Positions 16,541 to 22,104 of a DNA stretch of 22,104 bases are shown piece after piece. Location: contig DASTZF010000198.1 of assembly GCA_035764445.1 (NCBI GenBank), positions 1 to 22,104 of the forward strand. The letters run 5' to 3'. Position numbers and translations under genes: made by a program. The DNA comes from JAEUPI01 sp035764445 (GTDB lineage Bacteria; Pseudomonadota; Gammaproteobacteria; Burkholderiales; Burkholderiaceae_C). The notes under the pieces are model-generated. The model made no database searches. It was not told the DNA's origin and saw only the letters and a list, made by a program, of their open reading frames with translations. Positions within the stretch are counted from its first letter, which is position 1. Each line of letters opens with the position of its first letter.

Positions 16541-16603
16541 CGTTACACCGAACGCCGACCGTCTGTTCGACGGCATTGACCGTTCGTCGGTACACCGGGC
16601 GCC
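16540..16603 (+). repeat. Tandem direct repeat (17 bp, 47-bp period) upstream of pilE
   Basis: Segments 16540-16556 and 16587-16603 match at 13 of 17 positions and share the core TACACCG-NN-CGCC. Between them lies a small hairpin, CCGTC (16559-16563) with GACGG (16569-16573). Two similarly oriented copies upstream of an operon resemble tandem activator sites. Confidence 0.3.
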
Positions 16604-16630
16604 GTTACCACGCGCCCGTGAAATGTTCAC
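16596..16630. promoter_or_regulatory. Stem-loop and short palindrome just upstream of pilE
   Basis: CGGGCGC (16596-16602) pairs with GCGCCCG (16612-16618) around a 9-nt loop. Immediately after, GTGAA-ATG-TTCAC (16618-16630) is a 13-bp palindrome. Both sit within 62 nt of the pilE start, where they could act as operator or 5'-UTR structure. I could not find a convincing sigma-70 or sigma-54 promoter in the interval. Confidence 0.35.
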
Positions 16631-16657
16631 ACCGCTCACGCACGGGGTCTCCCAAGA

Positions 16658-17110
16658 ATGGGCGGAATGAACATTCGATCGACGCTCCGCCCTGCCGCCG
16701 GGACCTATGCACGGCGCACTGGATTCACGCTCGTTGAGCTGATGATCGTGGTGGCCTTGATCGCGATCCTCGCGACGATTGCCTACCCCTCCTACACCAG
16801 CCACGTGCGCAAGGCCAAGCGCGCCACCGCGCAGGCCGCGCTGGTGGACGTCGGCGCCAAGGAGCAGGCCTATCTGCTCGAGCGGCGCAGCTACGCCACC
16901 ACGCTGGCGGACTTGGCGTTCGCCGCGCCGCAGGAGATCGACGGCGCCTACACGATCACCCTGGCGGTGGACAACGCGGCCTCGCCGATGACCTTCATCG
17001 TCACCGCCACGCCGATCAACAGCCAGGCCACAGCGGGCGAACAGACCCTCACGCTGAACCAGGCGGGCGCACGCACGCCGGCCGGCAGTACGGGCTACTG
17101 GGGCCAGTGA
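16658..17110 (+). CDS. pilE: Type IV pilus minor pilin PilE
   Basis: Prepilin-like protein of the PilE minor-pilin type, expected in the type IV pilus tip or priming complex. The leader (22 residues from ATG 16658, or 19 from ATG 16667) ends RTG, followed by FTLVELMIVVALIAILATIAYPSYT with Glu5; AYPSYTSHVRKAKRATAQAALVDV is characteristic of this group. The C-terminal domain is small, without the cysteine pair of major pilins (no Cys at all), which with its place ahead of fimT-pilVWX argues for a minor pilin. The start is uncertain; a weak GGGCGGA lies before 16667. It overlaps the next open frame only if that gene used GTG 17107. Confidence 0.88.
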   Translation: MGGMNIRSTLRPAAGTYARRTGFTLVELMIVVALIAILATIAYPSYTSHVRKAKRATAQAALVDVGAKEQAYLLERRSYATTLADLAFAAPQEIDGAYTITLAVDNAASPMTFIVTATPINSQATAGEQTLTLNQAGARTPAGSTGYWGQ

Positions 17111-17127
17111 CGGACGGAGGCCATGCG

Positions 17128-17631
17128 ATGGTGCACCCGAGCGCAAGCGCAACCCGGCCTTCGCCGGACGGCTCACGGCCACAGCATGGCTTGACGTTGG
17201 TCGAGCTGGCGATCGTGTTGGCGCTGGTGGCGATCTTCGCGTCGCTGGCGGGACCGTCGTTTCGGCAGCTCGTCGCGCGGCAGCGCGTGCACAGCGTGGC
17301 TTCCGCGATCACCGAGTCGCTGTGGGTGGCGCGCGCCGAGGCGCTCAAGCGCAATCGTGACGTGGGCTTCGTGTTCGTTGATGCGGCGACCGACTGGAGC
17401 GTGCCCGATCCGGATGGCGGCGCGACACCGTTGCTGACGCAGACCGCGCAGAGGTCGGTCTCGTCGGCGACCGAAGGTGGCGCTGCCGTGCAGTTCACGT
17501 TCAACGCCTACGGCCGGCTGTCCAGCGGCACCGGATGGATCGAGCTGAGCGATGCCGGAGCCGGCGTCTATCGCTGCCTGACGGTGGCCACGACCGGGCG
17601 CGCCACCAGCACCGAAGGGAAATGCGCATGA
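17128..17631 (+). CDS. fimT: Type IV pilus minor pilin FimT/FimU (GspH-FimT family)
   Basis: Minor pilin of the GspH/FimT family. A 21-residue leader ends QHG, followed by LTLVELAIVLALVAIFASLAGPSF with Glu5. The domain has the family pattern VHSVASAITESLWVARAEALKRNRDVGF and a C-terminal FNAYGRLSSGTGW. ATG 17128 was chosen because GGAGG (17116-17120) lies 7 nt upstream; a GTG at 17107 overlapping the pilE stop is less likely. Two Cys near the C-terminus (YRCLTVATTGRATSTEGKC) could form a disulfide. FimT members in some bacteria bind DNA for uptake; nothing here decides that. It has 167 residues. Confidence 0.88.
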   Translation: MVHPSASATRPSPDGSRPQHGLTLVELAIVLALVAIFASLAGPSFRQLVARQRVHSVASAITESLWVARAEALKRNRDVGFVFVDAATDWSVPDPDGGATPLLTQTAQRSVSSATEGGAAVQFTFNAYGRLSSGTGWIELSDAGAGVYRCLTVATTGRATSTEGKCA

Positions 17632-18251
17632 GACGCGACGCCGGATTCACGCTGATCGAAATCCTGGTGACGATCGTGGTGCTGGCGCTCGGGCTGCTCG
17701 GCGTGGCCGGCATGCAGGCCCGCGCCTCGGTCACCGAGTTCGAGTCGTACCAGCGCGGGCAAGCGTTGGCGCTGGTGCGCGACATGCAGTCGCGGTTGTT
17801 GTCGTCACGCGGCGTGCTGCCCGGCTACCTCGACAAGAGCGTGAGCGCCAGCGATGGCTCGGTGTACTTCGGCAGCGGCGCAGGCGCGACGAGCTTCGCC
17901 GACGGCGCGGGCAACTGCCCCGCGCCTGTCGCAGGTGATGCGCTGGCGATTGCCAAGCACCAGGTGTGCACCTGGGCCCAGGAGCTGCTCGGCGCGTCCG
18001 TCAAGGAAGGCGCGAATGCCATCGGCGCGATGGTCGGCGCGCGCGGCTGCCTGGTGCCGGTGGTGCCACCGCAGCAGAACGCGCTGGCCGATGTGTACGT
18101 CGTCGTCGTGTGGCAAGGCGTCGAAGCGCGCGCCGAGCCTGCAGCGGCATCGGCCATCGCTCGTTGCGCCAGCGCGGTGAACTTTGGCCAGGGCCTGCGG
18201 CGCGGCATCTCGCTGCGCGTCATGGTGCCCGACCTGCAGAAGGGGGCCTGA
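17628..18251 (+). CDS. pilV: Type IV pilus minor pilin PilV
   Basis: Minor pilin of the priming complex with PilW and PilX. A 6-residue leader MRRDAG precedes FTLIEILVTIVVLALGLLGVAGMQ, the typical PilV helix with Glu5 and LGLLGVAGMQ. The helix continues ASVTEFESYQRGQALALVRDM. The globular part contains GNCPAP, HQVCTWAQELLG and a terminal ISLRVMVPD strand. AAGGGA (17615-17620) lies 7 nt before ATG 17628, which overlaps the fimT stop; ATG 17622 is an alternative. It has 207 residues. Confidence 0.92.
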   Translation: MRRDAGFTLIEILVTIVVLALGLLGVAGMQARASVTEFESYQRGQALALVRDMQSRLLSSRGVLPGYLDKSVSASDGSVYFGSGAGATSFADGAGNCPAPVAGDALAIAKHQVCTWAQELLGASVKEGANAIGAMVGARGCLVPVVPPQQNALADVYVVVVWQGVEARAEPAAASAIARCASAVNFGQGLRRGISLRVMVPDLQKGA

Positions 18252-18252
18252 G

Positions 18253-19215
18253 ATGCACCGCACCTCGTACACGCAACGGCCCGGTCCCCGGGCGCTCGAA
18301 CGCGGCCTGACGCTGGTCGAGCTGATGGTCGCGATGACGATCGGCCTGCTGCTGATCGCCGCCACCACCGCGATATTCATCAACAGCAGCAACGTGCGGC
18401 GCCAGATCGAGTCGAGCGCCGACGTGATCGAAAACGGCCGCTATGGCCTGGACGTGCTGACGCGCGAGCTCTCGCTGGCCGGCTACTACGGCACGCTGGG
18501 CGCACCGAACGGCGTCACCATCAATCTGTGCTCGACCGACCCCGCCGTCTGGGCCGATTCGCTGGCCGTGCACGCCGTCGGCCTCAACAACGCGCAGGCC
18601 GATCCGGCGTGTCTGAACCGCAAAGCCGGTACCGACGCGATCTTCGTGCAACGCGCGAGCACCTGCACGACGGCCGATGCCGGTGCCGGCTGCGGCGAGG
18701 ACGCGAGCAATGCCTACCTGCAGGTGTCGGAGTGCGGTGACGAGTACAGCATCACGCCATTCGTCGTCGCCAAGGGCCAAGACGCCGCGCTCAAGTTGCA
18801 GACGCGCGCCTGCGACGGCACCAAGGCCGAGAAGCGCAAGCTGATCCGCCGCATCTACTACATCAGCACGGCCGACGTGCTCAGCTACGTCGACGTCACG
18901 CTGGCCGGCGTGACCGCACCGGTGCCGCTGGTCGAGAACATCGAGCAGATGCAGGTCGAGTACGCCGTCGATGCCAACAACGACGGCACGCCCGACACGT
19001 TCAGCGCCACGCCGGCGGACTGGAGCGGCGCGACCGGCCTGCGCGTCTGGCTGCTGGCGCGCTCGGCCGACACGAGCACGCAGGCCGCCAAGGCGCTGAC
19101 GATCCAGATCAGCGACACCACCGTCGACGTGCCCGCCGCCGCCCGCAACTTCAAGCGGCGGGTCTACAGCACCTACATCCCTTTCACGACGCCGAAGTCG
19201 CGCCGGGAGTCCTGA
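18253..19215 (+). CDS. pilW: Type IV pilus minor pilin PilW
   Basis: Large minor pilin of the priming complex. An 18-residue leader ends LERG, followed by LTLVELMVAMTIGLLLIAATTAIFINSS with Glu5; VIENGRYGLDVLTRELSLAGYYG is the PilW signature. The globular domain is Cys-rich (about six Cys between residues 90 and 180), consistent with disulfides in the periplasm. LVENIEQMQVEYAVDANNDGTPD includes an Asp/Asn loop that could bind calcium. AGGGGG sits 7 nt before ATG 18253, and the start is only 1 nt after the pilV stop. It has 320 residues. Confidence 0.93.
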   Translation: MHRTSYTQRPGPRALERGLTLVELMVAMTIGLLLIAATTAIFINSSNVRRQIESSADVIENGRYGLDVLTRELSLAGYYGTLGAPNGVTINLCSTDPAVWADSLAVHAVGLNNAQADPACLNRKAGTDAIFVQRASTCTTADAGAGCGEDASNAYLQVSECGDEYSITPFVVAKGQDAALKLQTRACDGTKAEKRKLIRRIYYISTADVLSYVDVTLAGVTAPVPLVENIEQMQVEYAVDANNDGTPDTFSATPADWSGATGLRVWLLARSADTSTQAAKALTIQISDTTVDVPAAARNFKRRVYSTYIPFTTPKSRRES

Positions 19216-19216
19216 C

Positions 19217-19855
19217 ATGCGTGCGCACCGTCGAACCCAGGGTGCCCTGCTGCCCCACCGTCAACGTCACCGCGGCAGCGTACTGCTGACCGCGATGGTC
19301 GTGCTGTTGTTGCTGACGCTGGTTGCCGTCGGTGTGGTCCGGCTGTCGGGCCGCCACACGCAGATCGTCAACAACGAGCAGGTGCGCAGCGAGGCCGTCG
19401 CGGCGGCGAACTACGCGCTCGACATGGTGATCAACGAGCCGGCCACCACCTGGAACGACCTGAAGACCGCGGCCGGTCGCGTGATGCAGGTCAACCTCGG
19501 TTTCCAGAGCACCGACGACGCAGCGCAGAACGCGGTGAACGTGACGGTGAAGAACATGACGTGCCGGCGCGCACGCCTGATCAAGAACGCCGAACTGGTC
19601 AGGCAATCCGGTGGCGCCACGTATGTGGATCCGGGCGATGCCTCCTGCTTCGGCGGCAGCAGCGCCACGGGCCTGACGATCGTCGATCCGACTGCCGCCG
19701 GCGTCGCGAGCGGCAACTCGAACTGCGCCACCGTGCTGTACGACGTCGAGGCCAACGCGGGCGACACCAAATTGCTCGCCGCCACGGCCCGTGTCGTCCA
19801 GGGTGTCGAAGTGCGAACCGAGATCGCCAGTTTCACGGCAGGCGCATGCCCCTGA
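19217..19855 (+). CDS. pilX: Type IV pilus minor pilin PilX
   Basis: Minor pilin resembling Pseudomonas PilX. The basic 20-residue leader ends RHRG, followed by SVLLTAMVVLLLLTLVAVGVVRLSGRH. Position 5 of the mature chain is Thr instead of Glu, matching the PilX/GspK subgroup thought to sit at the filament tip. VNNEQVRSEAVAAANYALDMVIN is the typical continuing helix. Four Cys lie in the C-terminal half and one near the end. It begins 1 nt after the pilW stop. It has 212 residues. Confidence 0.88.
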   Translation: MRAHRRTQGALLPHRQRHRGSVLLTAMVVLLLLTLVAVGVVRLSGRHTQIVNNEQVRSEAVAAANYALDMVINEPATTWNDLKTAAGRVMQVNLGFQSTDDAAQNAVNVTVKNMTCRRARLIKNAELVRQSGGATYVDPGDASCFGGSSATGLTIVDPTAAGVASGNSNCATVLYDVEANAGDTKLLAATARVVQGVEVRTEIASFTAGACP

Positions 19856-19895
19856 GATTCATGGCACCGCCGATCTGCACGAGGGAGTCACAACC

Positions 19896-22104
19896 ATGAC
19901 CACGTCATCCATGTCGCGGCTGGCTCTTGCCGGCTCGCTCGCGCTCGCGCTGTGCGGTCCGGGCGCTTCCGTTGCCGCCGACATCGACTTGTACGCGGCC
20001 GGCGGCACCGCCGACTCGGCACCGAACCTGCTGTTCTTCCTCGACAACAGCTCGAACTGGTCGGCCTCGTCGCAGGCGTGGAGCAAGGCCGACGTGCTCA
20101 CCAACTGCACCACCATCTACGGCAGCGGCACCAATGCCCAGAAGCAATGCGCGGCATACACCGAAACCGTGTTCGGCAGCAGTACATCGCTGGTGCAAGG
20201 CCAGGTCGAGCTGCGCGCGCTGAAGCTCGTGCTCAATGAGCTGGTGTGCTCCACCAATGGCAGCGGCAACATCAAGGTGAACATCGGCATCATGCTGTTC
20301 AACCCGGCCGGCACCGCGGACAGCAACGGCGGCGTCAGCGGCTACATCCGGCATGCCGTCGCGGCGATGGACGCGACCAAGTGCAAGGTCCTGACCGATG
20401 ACCTCGACAACATCGACGCCAAGATCACGACGCCGGACTTCAAGGGGCCGTCGTCGGCCGAATACGGCGCGTCGCTGTACGAGGCGTTCAAGTACTTCGG
20501 CGGCTTCACCAACCCGGCCGGCGTCAAGGTCAGCGGCGACAACGTGGCCGGCACCCCGACCGACGAGACGCACTTCGGACCGAAGCGCTACGGCCTGAAG
20601 ACGAACCTGGAGGATCCCGACGCCTTCGCCGACAGCTCACGCACCACCTACAAGAGCCCGATCGCGGCGACCAACTCGTGCGGCAAGAACTTCATCGTGC
20701 TGATCGGCAACACCTGGCCCAACCAGGAGTACGGCACCGACACCGGCGCGCCGAAGTATCCGACCAACCTGCTGATGCAGCGCCTGTCCTACGACCCGGG
20801 TTCGCAGATCTATCCGGTGCCGCTGCCCAACAGCGCCAAGACCAACGTCCGCTTTGCCGACGAGTGGGCCAAATTCCTGTACACCACCGATGTCAGTGAA
20901 GCGCCCGGACAGCAGAATGTCTTGATGTACACGGTCGACGTGTACAACAAGTCGGCAGACGCCCAGCAGGGCGCTCTGCTCAAGTCGATGGCCGACACCA
21001 ACGGGCCGGGTGGCTACTTCAAGGTCGGCGGCGACATCAAGGCACTGGTCGATGCGATCAAGAACATTCTCAGCCGCATCACCGCGGTGAACAGCGTGTT
21101 CGCGTCGGCCTCGCTGCCGGTGAGCGTCAATGCGCAGGGCACGTTCCTGAACCAGATCTTCATGGGCGTGTTCCGGCCCGACGACAAATCGCAGCAGCGC
21201 TGGTACGGCAACCTCAAGCAGTACCAGCTCGCCCTCAGCGGCAGCACGCTGATGCTGGTTGACGCCGGCGGCAAATCCGCGGTCGACTCCAACTCGACCG
21301 GCTTCATCGACGGCTGCGCCAGCAGCTTCTGGACAGGGGACTCCAGCAACTATTGGGAGTCGGTGACGTCGCAGCCGTCGGCTTGCCTGACCACCCCGTA
21401 TTCGACGTACTCCGACGCGCCCGATGGGCCGTTGGTCGAACGCGGTGCGGCGGCGCAGAAGCTGCGTGCAGCAGACCCCACCAAGCGCAACATTCGCACC
21501 TGCGCGAGAGCCGACTGCAGCGGCAGCCTGGTCGACTTCAACACCACGACGATGAGCACGCTCAATGCCACGCTGGTGGACTGGGTGCGCGGCCGGAACA
21601 ACGGCGACGGCTTCACCGACGCCACCGGGACGACTTATTCCACCTATGGCAAGGACACCGCCGGCATGCGGCCCAGCGCGCACGGCGAAGTCGTGCACTC
21701 GCGGCCAGTGGCGGTGAACTACGGCGTCAGCGGCGCCGAGAACGTCGTGGTCTTCTACGGCGCCGGCGATGGCATGCTGCGGGCCGTCGACGGCAACCAG
21801 ACGGGCTCCAGCGCAGGCAACGAGCTGTGGGCGTTCATCGCGCCGGAACATTGGAGCGCGCTCGATCGCGTGCGCACCAACAGCCCGCTGATCGCCTATC
21901 CGAGCACGCCGGCGTTCACGCCGGCACCGCAACCGAAGACCTACTTCTTCGACGGCGCGATCGGCGGCTATCAGGAGCGCACGGCCACGTCGGTCAGCAA
22001 GCTCTGGATCTACCCGACGATGCGCCGCGGTGGCCGCTCGGTGTACGCGTTCGACGTCACCAACCGTCCGGGTGCATCGTCGCAGCCGACGCTGATGTGG
22101 CGGT
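19896..22104 (+). CDS. pilY1: PilY1-type pilus tip-associated protein, 3' end cut by window edge
   Basis: Large secreted/tip protein that works with PilV-W-X in pilus assembly, adhesion or surface sensing. A signal peptide (about 1-28, ending ASVAA) is followed by DIDLYAAGG and a von Willebrand factor A-like region starting NLLFFLDNSSNWSAS. The MIDAS motif DxSxS reads Asp50-Asn-Ser52-Ser-Asn54, so its last Ser is Asn. SCGKNFIVLIGNTWPN, VLMYTVDVYNKS and ILSRITAVNSVFASASLPVSVN are typical of the middle part. The PilY1 beta-propeller begins near residue 595 (HGEVVHSRPVAVNYG, VVFYGAGDGMLRAVDG, ELWAFIAPEHW). 736 residues are visible; the family usually has 1000 or more, so most of the propeller with its calcium loop is missing. 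GGGAG lies 8 nt before ATG 19896, 40 nt after pilX. Confidence 0.95.
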   Translation, partial: MTTSSMSRLALAGSLALALCGPGASVAADIDLYAAGGTADSAPNLLFFLDNSSNWSASSQAWSKADVLTNCTTIYGSGTNAQKQCAAYTETVFGSSTSLVQGQVELRALKLVLNELVCSTNGSGNIKVNIGIMLFNPAGTADSNGGVSGYIRHAVAAMDATKCKVLTDDLDNIDAKITTPDFKGPSSAEYGASLYEAFKYFGGFTNPAGVKVSGDNVAGTPTDETHFGPKRYGLKTNLEDPDAFADSSRTTYKSPIAATNSCGKNFIVLIGNTWPNQEYGTDTGAPKYPTNLLMQRLSYDPGSQIYPVPLPNSAKTNVRFADEWAKFLYTTDVSEAPGQQNVLMYTVDVYNKSADAQQGALLKSMADTNGPGGYFKVGGDIKALVDAIKNILSRITAVNSVFASASLPVSVNAQGTFLNQIFMGVFRPDDKSQQRWYGNLKQYQLALSGSTLMLVDAGGKSAVDSNSTGFIDGCASSFWTGDSSNYWESVTSQPSACLTTPYSTYSDAPDGPLVERGAAAQKLRAADPTKRNIRTCARADCSGSLVDFNTTTMSTLNATLVDWVRGRNNGDGFTDATGTTYSTYGKDTAGMRPSAHGEVVHSRPVAVNYGVSGAENVVVFYGAGDGMLRAVDGNQTGSSAGNELWAFIAPEHWSALDRVRTNSPLIAYPSTPAFTPAPQPKTYFFDGAIGGYQERTATSVSKLWIYPTMRRGGRSVYAFDVTNRPGASSQPTLMWR

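Noticed and set aside
16518..16657. Sigma-54 promoter for the pil operon
   Set aside because: No GG-N10-GC arrangement in a suitable context could be found.
16519..16657. CRISPR-like or integron attC-like array
   Set aside because: Repeats are few, of unequal length and spacing, with no cas or integrase gene nearby.

Overview
The window is GC-rich DNA from a Gram-negative betaproteobacterium, most likely a Burkholderiales member. This is inferred from an OmpC-type porin starting with a poly-Lys signal peptide, a Coq7-type ubiquinone hydroxylase, a biosynthetic IlvA with two ACT-like domains, and a type II secretion cluster in which gspC is inverted relative to gspG-N,D,E,F. No rRNA, tRNA, CRISPR array, transposase or prophage gene was seen.

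Left part (1-5190), housekeeping genes: a porin cut by the left edge (minus strand); coq7 (plus); a YhfA-type OsmC-family gene (minus, convergent with coq7); a dense regulatory interval at 2230-2463; ilvA (plus); and a stand-alone, divergent CobT-like phosphoribosyltransferase (plus). The 2230-2463 interval holds a perfect intrinsic terminator (2411-2442) with no plus-strand gene just upstream. A promoter-like pair lies at the right distance before it, so either a small RNA of about 105 nt or an attenuated ilvA leader is predicted.

Middle part (5198-16459), a nearly complete type II secretion system: gspC points left and meets cobT tail to tail. gspG-H-I-J-K-L-M-N-D-E-F point right, mostly with start/stop overlaps, consistent with one polycistronic unit. 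The products cover the pseudopilus (G,H,I,J,K), inner-membrane platform (C,F,L,M,N), ATPase (E) and secretin (D). The prepilin peptidase (GspO/PilD) is not in the window and must be supplied from elsewhere.

Right part (16460-22104): a 198-bp intergenic segment packed with inverted and direct repeats precedes a type IV pilus minor-pilin operon, pilE-fimT-pilV-pilW-pilX-pilY1, with pilY1 cut by the right edge. These genes are tightly spaced and several have good Shine-Dalgarno sequences, unlike the gsp genes, most of which appear translationally coupled. The two neighbouring clusters encode ten proteins with class III (prepilin-peptidase) signal peptides.

The points most worth a second look are the candidate sRNA/attenuator before ilvA, the CobT paralogue with altered active-site positions, and the structured intergenic region between gspF and pilE.
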